Assembly: GCF_014298075.1 (NCBI RefSeq)
Contig: NZ_CP060418.1
Location: forward strand, 2,852,001 to 2,916,000
Direction: 5' to 3'
DNA length: 64,000 bases
From: Enterobacter sp. JUb54
Lineage (GTDB): Bacteria; Pseudomonadota; Gammaproteobacteria; Enterobacterales; Enterobacteriaceae
Part shown: in pieces, positions 51,738 through 59,002 of the stretch
How positions within the stretch are numbered: position 1 is the first letter of the stretch
Layout: each line of letters opens with the position of its first letter
Position numbers and translations under genes: made by a program
Notes under the pieces: generated by a model
Databases searched by the model: none
What the model was told of the DNA's origin: nothing
The model's input: the letters and a program-made list of their open reading frames with translations, nothing else

Positions 51738-51766
51738 CCCCGGTGGCGCTGCGCTGACCGGGCTAC
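51738..51766 (-). repeat. REP unit a (GTAG type)
   Basis: CCCGGT (51739-51744) and ACCGGG (51757-51762) form the stem, with GTAG on the minus strand at the 5' side (CTAC at 51763-51766). GTAG adjacent to the hairpin is the tetranucleotide recognised by REP-associated transposases in E. coli. It lies 14 bp after hemB. Confidence 0.88.
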
Positions 51767-51807
51767 AGGCCCGCCGCAATATTGTGACCTTGCTGGCTGG
51801 CACCATT

Positions 51808-51835
51808 CCCGGTGGCGCTGCGCTGACCGGGCTAC
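51808..51835 (-). repeat. REP unit b, direct copy of unit a
   Basis: CCCGGT (51808-51813) and ACCGGG (51826-51831) then CTAC, identical to unit a in the hairpin. The following spacer (CCGCAATATTGTGACCTTG) is also repeated after both units, so a unit of REP plus spacer has been tandemly duplicated with a period of about 70 bp. Confidence 0.88.
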
Positions 51836-51860
51836 GGGCCCACCGCAATATTGTGACCTT

Positions 51861-51894
51861 GTAGCCCGGACAGGCGCCACGCGCCGCCTCCGGG
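51861..51894 (+). repeat. REP unit c, inverted orientation
   Basis: GTAGCCCGGA (51861-51870) opens the unit and TCCGGG (51889-51894) closes it; the loop GCGCCACGCGCCGCC differs from units a and b. Its orientation is opposite, so b and c form an inverted REP pair (BIME). Confidence 0.87.
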
Positions 51895-52028
51895 GATGCC
51901 CTGCTCTCGCTGCGGTTACTGATATTTTACGAGCGCCTTTCCATTCTCTTCCCGTGGTCGTTGTTTCTGCATCTCTCCGCATTTATCTTCCTGCTCTCAC
52001 GCAATCCGTTCTGAGCAAGGAGCTCGCC

Positions 52029-52517
52029 GTGGTCGCCTATCGTCGTAACTACATTCAAGGTGGAACCTGGTTTTTCACCGTCAATTTGCGCAACAGAAGA
52101 AGCTCACTTCTGACTCAGGAAATCAGGGAATTACGCCGCGCTATTCTCACCGTCAAACAACGCAAGCCGTTTATTATCGATGCATGGGTCGTTCTGCCGG
52201 AACACCTGCATTGCATCTGGACGTTGCCTGAACATGATTGTGATTTTTCTGCTCGCTGGCGGGACATAAAAAGAGGGTTTACCCGTGCATTGAAACTACA
52301 CCGGGTCTGGCAGCCGCGGTTCTGGGAACACACGATTCGACATCAGCAGGACTACCGGCGTCATATTGACTATATCTACATGAATCCGCTCAAACATGGC
52401 TGGGTACACCAGGTACGGGACTGGCCTTTTTCAACCTTTCATCGGGATGTGAGGTTAGGGTTATATCCTGCAGACTGGGGTGGAGAGAAGGATGATTTCC
52501 CCTGCGGAGAGCGTTGA
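52029..52517 (+). CDS. rayT: REP-associated tyrosine transposase RayT
   Basis: A 162-residue Y1 HUH transposase of the TnpREP/RAYT family, which in E. coli binds and cleaves single-stranded REP sequences. The N-terminus RRNYIQGGTWFFTVNLRNRR is the family hallmark. HUH motif His59-Leu-His61 is in LPEHLHCIW; WQPRFWEHTIR is conserved; the catalytic tyrosine is probably Tyr115 in HIDYIYMNPLKHG. The GTG start at 52029 has AAGGAG 6 bp upstream and gives the family N-terminus; the frame is open further upstream but into REP sequence. Three REP units precede and two follow the gene, the usual arrangement. Confidence 0.93.
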   Translation: MVAYRRNYIQGGTWFFTVNLRNRRSSLLTQEIRELRRAILTVKQRKPFIIDAWVVLPEHLHCIWTLPEHDCDFSARWRDIKRGFTRALKLHRVWQPRFWEHTIRHQQDYRRHIDYIYMNPLKHGWVHQVRDWPFSTFHRDVRLGLYPADWGGEKDDFPCGER

Positions 52518-52527
52518 AGGTCATCTC

Positions 52528-52556
52528 CCCCGGTGGCGCTGCGCTGACCGGGACTA
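52528..52556 (-). repeat. REP unit d
   Basis: CCCGGT (52529-52534) and ACCGGG (52547-52552), hairpin identical to units a and b, but followed by ACTAC instead of CTAC, so there is a one-base insertion between the stem and the GTAG motif on the minus strand. It lies 11 bp after rayT. Confidence 0.85.
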
Positions 52557-52570
52557 CATACTTGTGCACT

Positions 52571-52606
52571 GTAGCCCGGATAAGGTGCCTGCACCGCCAT
52601 CCGGGA
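52571..52606 (+). repeat. REP unit e, inverted orientation
   Basis: GTAGCCCGGA (52571-52580) with the closing TCCGGG at 52600-52605; loop GGTGCCTGCACCGCC. With unit d it forms an inverted pair separated by 14 bp. Confidence 0.85.
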
Positions 52607-52703
52607 ACATACCTGCACACCGCGATACGTAATGTTCACCCAACTGTAATCTGAGCGACACTTGCACCTTCTACTGTCTGGGCAGGACGGAGGAGGAAGC
52701 GCT

Positions 52704-54422
52704 ATGTTTAGTCTCGACAATGTACTCGACGACCTGTGGCCTCAGGCGAGGCCTGCCCCCTGGCAAAAAAAACTACTCAAAAAATTACTGCATGAAGACG
52801 AGTTTCAACAATTTGCCGCTCGCCATCGCCACCTGAAAGGACTTGATACGGTCGAACAGGTGCTCGAACATCTCAATATCCGCTGCGCCATCCCGGCGCA
52901 CGATCTGGAACAAATCCCCGAACACGGCCCGCTGGTGATCGTCTCAAACCATCCCACCGGCACGCTTGATGGCCTCGCGCTACTCTATGCCGTCTCCCGA
53001 GTGCGTCGCGATGTCAAAGTCGTCACCAACCGCCTGTTAAGCCATCTGGAGCCGCTCAGCTCGCTGTTTATTCCCGTCGACAACATCAACGGGCGCACCG
53101 CCAAAGCCGCCTTGCAGCAGATGGATCACCAGCTCCAGAACGGCGGCGTGCTGATCTTCTTCCCGGCGGGCGAAGTGTCGCGTCTGACGCGTCGGGGCAT
53201 TCGCGATAAAAAATGGCACCCCGGCTTTATCAAGCTGGCCACCAAATACCGCGCCCCGCTGCTTCCGGTCTCGATCCGCGCCCATAACAGCGCGCTGTTT
53301 TACGCCAGCACGCTGCTCTCCGACAACCTGCCGATGTTGCTGCTGATGCAGCAGATGTTCCGTCGCCGCAACAGCAGCCTGCCGATCGCCATCGGCCAAC
53401 AAGTGGCCTGGTCTTCCTGGTATCAGCCGCAGGCCTCGCCCCGTGAACTGGCGGATCGCTGCTATCGCCACGTCGAACGGCTGGGTAAAGGCCTGCCGGG
53501 CGTGTTTAAAACCGAAAGCGCGATTGCGCGACCGGAAGACCGCGCGCTGCTCAAGCGTGAGCTCAGCCAGGCCGAATGCCTGGGGCGCACGGCGGACGGC
53601 AAAATGATCTATCTGTGGCAGCGTCAGGAGCAGGAGGATGCGCCACTGCTACGCGAGCTGGGCCGCCTGCGAGAAATCGCCTTTCGTGCGGTCGGTGAAG
53701 GCAGCGGTAAACGACGCGACGTCGACGGGTATGACGACGATTATCTGCATCTGATTTTGTGGGATGAAGAAGACCTGGAGATCGTCGGTGCCTACCGTTT
53801 TATGCCCACCGGCCAGCAGCGGGAAAAGCGCGGGCTGGAAGGGATCTACAGCTACAGCCTGTTTCATTACGATGCAAGGATGGAGGATATCCTCACTCAT
53901 GGTATCGAACTGGGGCGCAGCTTTATCCAACCGCGTTACTGGGGACGCCGCGGGCTTGATTACCTGTGGTCCGGTATCGGGGCCTATCTGGCGCGCTACC
54001 CGCACTACCGGTATTTGTTTGGCCCGGTCTCTATTTCCGGCGGTCTGCCGCCTGCGGCACGCGATCTGCTGGTGGCCTTCTATCGCCTGTGGTTCCCGGC
54101 CATGCATCCGCTGGCGGAGTCTCGTCGTCCTTATCCTGCCTCGCTGCCCGACGTGCTGGCGCAGTTTGGCGGCGAAGATTATAACGAGGATCTGACGAGG
54201 CTGAAGTCGCTGCTGGGCAATCTCGGCTGCGCCATTCCGCCGCTGTATAAACAGTACTCCGAGGTCTGCGAACCGGGCGGCGTGCAGTTTATCGATTTCG
54301 GCAGCGACCCGGATTTCAACAACTGCGTCGATGGTCTGGTGCTGGTGGATTTGACCTATCTGAAAGCGAATCGCTATCAGCGCTATATTGGCGCGCATCT
54401 GGACTCGCAAAAGTCGGCGTAA
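52704..54422 (+). CDS. olsF: Bifunctional acyltransferase, OlsF-like (PlsC-like plus GNAT N-acyltransferase)
   Basis: A 572-residue two-domain protein. The N-terminal lysophospholipid-acyltransferase domain (about 60-270) has NHPTGTLDGLALL in the position of the HX4D motif and FFPAGEVSRLTRR as block III. The C-terminal GNAT-like N-acyltransferase domain (about 300-560) contains AVGEGSGKRRDVDGYDDDYL, LEIVGAYRFMPTG and the ELGRSFIQPRYWGRRGLDYL motif. OlsF of Serratia makes ornithine lipid with this same fusion, which replaces separate OlsB and OlsA. Ornithine lipid synthesis is thus the likely role (inference). AGGAGG precedes the ATG. REP units flank the gene on both sides. Confidence 0.82.
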   Translation: MFSLDNVLDDLWPQARPAPWQKKLLKKLLHEDEFQQFAARHRHLKGLDTVEQVLEHLNIRCAIPAHDLEQIPEHGPLVIVSNHPTGTLDGLALLYAVSRVRRDVKVVTNRLLSHLEPLSSLFIPVDNINGRTAKAALQQMDHQLQNGGVLIFFPAGEVSRLTRRGIRDKKWHPGFIKLATKYRAPLLPVSIRAHNSALFYASTLLSDNLPMLLLMQQMFRRRNSSLPIAIGQQVAWSSWYQPQASPRELADRCYRHVERLGKGLPGVFKTESAIARPEDRALLKRELSQAECLGRTADGKMIYLWQRQEQEDAPLLRELGRLREIAFRAVGEGSGKRRDVDGYDDDYLHLILWDEEDLEIVGAYRFMPTGQQREKRGLEGIYSYSLFHYDARMEDILTHGIELGRSFIQPRYWGRRGLDYLWSGIGAYLARYPHYRYLFGPVSISGGLPPAARDLLVAFYRLWFPAMHPLAESRRPYPASLPDVLAQFGGEDYNEDLTRLKSLLGNLGCAIPPLYKQYSEVCEPGGVQFIDFGSDPDFNNCVDGLVLVDLTYLKANRYQRYIGAHLDSQKSA

Positions 54423-54432
54423 CGGCTCTTTT

Positions 54433-54466
54433 CCCGGAGGCGGCGCGTTGCGCCTGTCCGGGCTAC
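54433..54466 (-). repeat. REP unit f
   Basis: CCCGGA (54433-54438) and TCCGGG (54457-54462) then CTAC; loop GGCGGCGCGTTGCGCCTG, the same loop class as unit c. It lies 10 bp downstream of the acyltransferase stop. Confidence 0.87.
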
Positions 54467-54488
54467 AAGGCCACAACATCACGCTGAC

Positions 54489-54522
54489 CCCGGAGGCGGC
54501 GCGACGCGCCTGTCCGGGCTAC
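54489..54522 (-). repeat. REP unit g
   Basis: CCCGGA (54489-54494) and TCCGGG (54513-54518) then CTAC, a direct repeat of unit f with period 56 bp and few differences in the loop. Confidence 0.87.
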
Positions 54523-54545
54523 AAGGCACAACGTCGCGCAGGGCC

Positions 54546-54573
54546 GTAGCCCGGTCAGCGCAGCGCCACCGGG
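54546..54573 (+). repeat. REP unit h, inverted orientation
   Basis: GTAGCCCGGTCAGCGCAGCG continuing to CCACCGGG, the exact inverse complement of units a and b. It forms an inverted pair with unit g. Confidence 0.88.
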
Positions 54574-54583
54574 AATGGTGCCA

Positions 54584-54629
54584 GCCGCCTGTCCGGGCTA
54601 CAGGGTCATGCTGAACTCGTAGCCCGGTA
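54584..54629. repeat. REP fragments i and j, j inside the 3' end of tauD
   Basis: CCAGCCGCCTGTCCGGGCTAC (about 54582-54602) is the right half of an f/g-type unit, and GTAGCCCGGTAA (54619-54630) is the left half of an h-type unit. Fragment j lies within the tauD coding sequence and encodes part of its C-terminal residues. Confidence 0.75.
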
Positions 54630-55466
54630 ATAGGGTTTATCACCAAGGATGGTCGCCCGGTGCATGATGCGCCGCTGCGGCAGATAGTCGGCATTGGCGT
54701 AGTGTTGCGTCACCCGGTTATCCCAGATGGCCACATCGTCAGGCTGCCAGCGCCAGCGCACCTGAAATTCCGGCTTCGTAATGTGGGCAAACAGGAAGCT
54801 TAACAGCGCCTCGCTCTCTTTTTCCGTCACGTCGACAATGCGGGTGGTGAATCCTTCGTTCACGAACAGTGCCTGCTTGCCGGTCACCGGATGGGTACGC
54901 ACCACCGGGTGCAGCAGCGGCGGATTCTTGCTCACCGCCTCCAGCCAGCGCTGATGCTCCGCCTCGGTGTTGCGGTATTTATACTCCTGGAACGATTTAC
55001 GGAAATCATGTTCCGCCCGCAGTCCGCTGAGCAACTGACGAAAAGGCGCCGAAAGCGCCTCATAGGCCGCCACGCCGCTGGTCCACAGCGTATCGCCACC
55101 GGTCACCGGCAGCTCCTTCGCCGCCAGAATCGCCCCGGCGGGCGGCGTCTCAATAAACGTCACATCGGTGTGCCAGTTATCGTTATCCGGCGGATTATCG
55201 TCATGGGTATCGAGCACAATGATCTCATCGACTCCTGGCGCATGCGGATACACCGGATGAATATGCAGATCGCCAAAGCGCAACGCCAGGTCGCGCTGCT
55301 GCTGCGGGGTGATGTGCTGCCCGCGCAGGAACACCACCTGGTGACGCAGCACCGCATGATACAGCTGTTCAAACTGGTTATCGTTCAGCGGACGAGTCAG
55401 ATCGGCACCGGTAACTTGCGCGCCAATGTACGGCCCCAGCGGGGTAATGCTCAGACGTTCACTCAT
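54606..55466 (-). CDS. tauD: Taurine dioxygenase TauD
   Basis: TauD is the Fe(II)/2-oxoglutarate dioxygenase that releases sulfite from taurine. The 286 residues include iron ligands His99 and Asp101 in WHTDVTF and the distal His in HRATI near 255, with the nearby 2-oxoglutarate arginine in MHRATI-flanking RRIMHR. E. coli TauD has 283 residues and ends GDKPFYRAG; here the end is GDKPYYRATSSA, and these last codons come from a REP half-unit. Its start overlaps the tauC stop by 4 bp. Sulfate-starvation control via Cbl/CysB is known for E. coli. Confidence 0.95.
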   Translation of the reverse strand: MSERLSITPLGPYIGAQVTGADLTRPLNDNQFEQLYHAVLRHQVVFLRGQHITPQQQRDLALRFGDLHIHPVYPHAPGVDEIIVLDTHDDNPPDNDNWHTDVTFIETPPAGAILAAKELPVTGGDTLWTSGVAAYEALSAPFRQLLSGLRAEHDFRKSFQEYKYRNTEAEHQRWLEAVSKNPPLLHPVVRTHPVTGKQALFVNEGFTTRIVDVTEKESEALLSFLFAHITKPEFQVRWRWQPDDVAIWDNRVTQHYANADYLPQRRIMHRATILGDKPYYRATSSA

Positions 55467-56290
55467 TGTATTTCTCCATGCCAGGGCGTCAGTCGGCGCT
55501 GTAATGCGCGCAGTCCCAGTTCTAACAGAAACGCGATAATCGCAATCACCGCAATGCCGGCCAGCACCACATCGGTCGCGAGGAATTCACCGGCGGATTG
55601 CACCATAAAACCTAAACCGCGGGTGGCGGCAATCAGCTCCGCGGCCACCAACGTTGACCAGCCCACCCCCAGCCCGATACGCAGCCCGGTCAGGATTTCC
55701 GGCAACGCGCCAGGCAGGATCACCAGCCACAACACCTGCGCCCGGCTGGCGCCTAAGGATTGCGCCGCGCGAATACGTACCGGCTGGGCGCTTTTCACCC
55801 CCGCCAGCGTCGCCATCACCACCGGGGCGAAAATCGCGAGATAGATCAGTAATATTTTTGGCGTTTCGCCGATCCCAAACCAGATGATCACCAGCGGCAG
55901 CCACGCCAGCGGCGGCACCGGACGATACAGCTCAATTAACGGATCGAGGATCCCGTGCACCGTCGGATTCAGCCCCATCGCGATCCCCACCGGAACGCCC
56001 ACGATCGTCGCCGCCGCGAGGGCGATCACGATCCGCGTCAGGCTTGCCGCCAGATGCTGCCACAGCGTGGCATCCATAAAGCCCTGCGGCCCGGCAATCA
56101 CCAGCAGCTTGCGAAATACCTGCTCCGGCGGCGGAAGAAACAGCGGGCTAATCAGCCCAATGGCGGTCACGGCCCACCAGGCCGCCAGCAGCACCGCCAG
56201 CGTCGAAAAACTCAACGTCAGCTGACGGGAGAGCGGCCAGCGCCACTTCAACGCCCGCGGGCGCGGTTTGTCATTGATCACGACGCTCAT
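55463..56290 (-). CDS. tauC: Taurine ABC transporter permease TauC
   Basis: The inner-membrane component of the taurine importer, with six hydrophobic segments over 275 residues. The ABC-interaction (EAA-type) loop is [20 protein letters not shown] and continues [14 protein letters not shown]. It overlaps tauB by 4 bp upstream and tauD by 4 bp downstream, so the operon is translationally coupled. Confidence 0.95.
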   Translation of the reverse strand: MSVVINDKPRPRALKWRWPLSRQLTLSFSTLAVLLAAWWAVTAIGLISPLFLPPPEQVFRKLLVIAGPQGFMDATLWQHLAASLTRIVIALAAATIVGVPVGIAMGLNPTVHGILDPLIELYRPVPPLAWLPLVIIWFGIGETPKILLIYLAIFAPVVMATLAGVKSAQPVRIRAAQSLGASRAQVLWLVILPGALPEILTGLRIGLGVGWSTLVAAELIAATRGLGFMVQSAGEFLATDVVLAGIAVIAIIAFLLELGLRALQRRLTPWHGEIQ

Positions 56291-57057
56291 GAGAAGGCCT
56301 CCCGTTGTTCAAATACCCGGCTCAGGACGTATTCACGCTGTTCGATAAACAGCGGGTCGGATTTGATGCTGCGGCAGGACTCCCCGGCAACAAAACGGCG
56401 ACCAAAATTGAGCGGCAAACGCTCCAGCACCCGCCCCGGCCCCGGCGACAGCAGCACCAGCTCGGTGGCCATAAATACCGCCTCTTCGATATCGTGAGTG
56501 ATCAGCAGCACCTGTTTTCCGGTCTCATGCCACAGGCTGAGCAGCAGGGTTTGCATCTGCTCACGGGTGAAAGCGTCCAGCGCGCCAAACGGCTCATCAA
56601 GCAGCAGCAACTGCGGGTTCGCCGCCAGCGCTCTGGCAATGCCGACCCGCTGACGCTGGCCGCCTGAGAGTTGCCAGATAAAGCGTTTCCCCGCCCCTTC
56701 CAGCCCGACTTTTTTCAGCATCCGCGCCGCCGTCTCCCGGCGCACGGCTTTGTCGACGCCTGCCAGCTGTAGTCCGAGGGCAACGTTATCCTGCACGTTA
56801 CGCCACGGCAGCAGCCCTTCATGTTGAAACACCACGCCGCGCTCGGCGCCCGGTCCGTCAACCCGTTTTCCTTCGAGGGTGATGCTGCCGTGCTGATAAG
56901 GCACAAATCCGGCAATCAGGTTCAGCAGCGTGGTTTTGCCACAGCCGGATGGCCCGAGGACCACCAGCAGTTCGCCGCTGTCCAGCGTCAGGTTGATATC
57001 TGCCAGCGCCGGTTTACCCGCGTAGTCGGCAGAGAGGTGCGAGATTTGCAGCATCAA
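56287..57057 (-). CDS. tauB: Taurine ABC transporter ATP-binding protein TauB
   Basis: A 256-residue ATPase with Walker [10 protein letters not shown] (about 36-44), Q-loop in [12 protein letters not shown], signature [15 protein letters not shown], Walker [13 protein letters not shown] and the switch His in [12 protein letters not shown]. It drives taurine uptake with TauA and TauC. It starts 9 bp after the tauA stop. Confidence 0.96.
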   Translation of the reverse strand: MMLQISHLSADYAGKPALADINLTLDSGELLVVLGPSGCGKTTLLNLIAGFVPYQHGSITLEGKRVDGPGAERGVVFQHEGLLPWRNVQDNVALGLQLAGVDKAVRRETAARMLKKVGLEGAGKRFIWQLSGGQRQRVGIARALAANPQLLLLDEPFGALDAFTREQMQTLLLSLWHETGKQVLLITHDIEEAVFMATELVLLSPGPGRVLERLPLNFGRRFVAGESCRSIKSDPLFIEQREYVLSRVFEQREAFS

Positions 57058-57066
57058 AGCCTCCTG

Positions 57067-58029
57067 TTACTTCACAAAACGGTCGGTGACGTACTGGCGG
57101 TAGTCGCTGCCGGCCGCCGGCACCTTGCCCTGCTCTTTGAGGAACTTCGCAGTATCGACAATCGCCTCGTTTACCGGGCCATTCAGCGCCTGCGCCTGCT
57201 GGGCGGCGGTCAGGTAGGTATTACCTTTCACCAGCCCCGGGACATCGGCATCCGGGACGCCGCTCAGGCGCGCCAGTTTGCTGATGTTATCCGGCTGCTT
57301 CAGCCACTGCTCCGGATTGGCGATGTACGCTTGCTGGGCCTCGATCGCGCTCTTCGCAAAGGCTTTCACGATGTCCGGGTGCTGCTCGGCAAAATCTTTG
57401 CGTACCACCCAGACGTCCAGCGTCGGCGCGCCCCACTCGCCCACCTGCGACGAATCGGTCAACACGGTGCCCTCTTTTTCCAGCTCGTTTACCGCCGGCG
57501 CCCAGACGTAGGCCCCGTCAATATCGCCACGCTGCCAGGCGGCAATAATCGCCGGCGGCTGCAGATTGATGATCTGCACCTGACCCGGCTTAATGCCCCA
57601 GTGTTTCAGCGCCGACAGCAGGCTGTAGTGGGTGGTGGAGATAAACGGCACCGCGATGCGTTTGCCGATCAGATCTTCGGGTTTGGTGATGCTCTTTTTC
57701 ACCACCAGCGCTTCGGAATTGCCGAGCTTCGACGCCAGCAGGAACACTTCAATCGGCACCTGCTGGCTGGCGGCCACCGCCAGCGGGCTGGAACCGAGGT
57801 TACCGATTTGCACATCGCCGGAGGCCAGCGCGCGGACGATGCTCGACCCGCTATCGAATTTGCGCCAGTCGACGGTTGCGCCGCTGGTTTTCGCAAAGGT
57901 GTTATCCGCCTGCGCGACTTTCGCCGGTTCAGCAGAGGTCTGATAGGCCACGGTAACGTTGACCGCCTGGGCCTGGAATGCCGCAAGCGCCAGGGCGGTA
58001 ATAAGTGTGATGCGCGATGTTAGTGCCAT
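57067..58029 (-). CDS. tauA: Taurine ABC transporter substrate-binding protein TauA
   Basis: The periplasmic taurine receptor, 320 residues as in E. coli. A signal peptide (MALTSRITLITALALAAFQAQA) is followed by VNVTVAYQTSAEPAKVAQAD and the ligand-site region RKFDSGSSIVRALASGDVQI. The ATG at 58027-58029 is chosen from the family; an in-frame ATG six codons upstream is not. It is first in the tauABCD operon. Confidence 0.95.
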   Translation of the reverse strand: MALTSRITLITALALAAFQAQAVNVTVAYQTSAEPAKVAQADNTFAKTSGATVDWRKFDSGSSIVRALASGDVQIGNLGSSPLAVAASQQVPIEVFLLASKLGNSEALVVKKSITKPEDLIGKRIAVPFISTTHYSLLSALKHWGIKPGQVQIINLQPPAIIAAWQRGDIDGAYVWAPAVNELEKEGTVLTDSSQVGEWGAPTLDVWVVRKDFAEQHPDIVKAFAKSAIEAQQAYIANPEQWLKQPDNISKLARLSGVPDADVPGLVKGNTYLTAAQQAQALNGPVNEAIVDTAKFLKEQGKVPAAGSDYRQYVTDRFVK

Positions 58030-58372
58030 AGTGTCTGCTGTCCTCATCTCCCGTCATACTTCGAGCCGCATGTGCGTTGGCTACAACTCGAATTATTTAG
58101 GGACGTGTATGTTATGAGTGCAGTATTTCCGGCCTGATGTGTTTGATGAAGTAATTAAAAATTCTTGTTAAGAACAAAGCGTTTTTAGAAAAAAAGCGGC
58201 AATGCTTATATCCCCAATGGATTTCAAGATGCCGACAGGCGGCAAACAGGCCGCCTGAAGGATGACGTGTATTGCGATTTTGTTACATTCATTGCATAAC
58301 TGCGCCTGGATGATTGCCAGCGCAGCGGCGGCAGGCATCATAGGCGCCATGATCTGCTAAGAGAGAAGAAAC
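58030..58372. other. Divergent tauA / uhpA-like control region with ERIC-end remnants
   Basis: The 343 bp hold no gene. At about 58048-58094 the minus strand reads CCCTAAATAATTCGAGTTGT followed by AGCCAACGCACATGC and GAAGTATGACGGG, i.e. an ERIC left end joined directly to an ERIC right end with the core deleted. At 58204-58272 a second segment begins like a left end (TATCCCCAATGGATTTCAAG) and ends CTGAAGGATGACGTGTAT like a right end. AGAGAAG precedes the uhpA-like start. CysB/Cbl sites expected for tauA could not be placed by eye. Confidence 0.55.
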
Positions 58373-59002
58373 ATGATTCGAGTGGTGCTGGTTGACGATC
58401 ATGTGGTGGTGCGCTCCGGCTTTGCGCAATTGCTCAGCCTCGAAGAAGGCCTTGAAGTTGCGGGCCAGTACAGCTGCGCGGCGCAGGCATGGCCAGCCCT
58501 GCTGCGCGATGACATCAACGTGGCAGTGATCGATATCGCCATGCCGGACGAAAACGGCCTGAGCCTGCTGAAACGCCTGCGCGCCCAGAAACCCGACTTC
58601 CGCGCCATCATCCTGAGCATCTACGACACCCCGACCTTTGTGCAGAGCGCGTTAGATGCCGGCGCCAGCGGCTATTTAACCAAGCGCTGCGGGCCGGAAG
58701 AGCTGGTGCAGGCGGTGCGCTCCGTCGGGCTGGGTGGCCACTACCTGTGCGCCGATGCGCTGCGGGCGTTGCGCGGCGGGCAACAGCCGTCGCCGGTGCT
58801 GGACATCCTCACGCCACGTGAACGCGAAGTGTTTGATCTGCTGGTGAAAGGCGATAGCGTCAAGGAGATAGCCTACCGCCTCGAGCTTAGCCATAAAACC
58901 GTGCACGTGCATCGCGCGAACGTGCTGGGCAAGTTGCAGTGCCAGAGCACGATAGACCTGGTCCATTTTGCTCTCGATCACCAGCTGCTGACCGGCCATT
59001 AA
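58373..59002 (+). CDS. UhpA-like NarL/FixJ response regulator
   Basis: A 209-residue regulator with a receiver domain (Asp8, Asp9, phosphorylation Asp54 in VIDIAMPDENG, Lys104 in YLTKRCGPEEL) and a LuxR-type helix-turn-helix (about 145-205; LTPREREVFDLLVKGDSVKE, LELSHKTVHVHRANVLGKL). The HTH and the KRC segment resemble E. coli UhpA, the activator of hexose-phosphate uptake. It overlaps the sensor kinase gene by one base (TAATG). With the kinase and an UhpC-like protein it makes a complete Uhp-type sensing set next to afu genes. Confidence 0.9.
   Translation: MIRVVLVDDHVVVRSGFAQLLSLEEGLEVAGQYSCAAQAWPALLRDDINVAVIDIAMPDENGLSLLKRLRAQKPDFRAIILSIYDTPTFVQSALDAGASGYLTKRCGPEELVQAVRSVGLGGHYLCADALRALRGGQQPSPVLDILTPREREVFDLLVKGDSVKEIAYRLELSHKTVHVHRANVLGKLQCQSTIDLVHFALDHQLLTGH

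Noticed and set aside
52029-52517. rayT as an ordinary IS200/IS605 insertion sequence
   Set aside because: No separate left and right ends of an IS are visible and no accessory tnpB; REP flanks and the N-terminal motif fit the RAYT family.
51738-52606. Regularly repeated hairpins resembling a CRISPR array
   Set aside because: Units are palindromic REPs in both orientations with non-unique spacers, and no cas genes are present. The spacer after units a and b is itself repeated.
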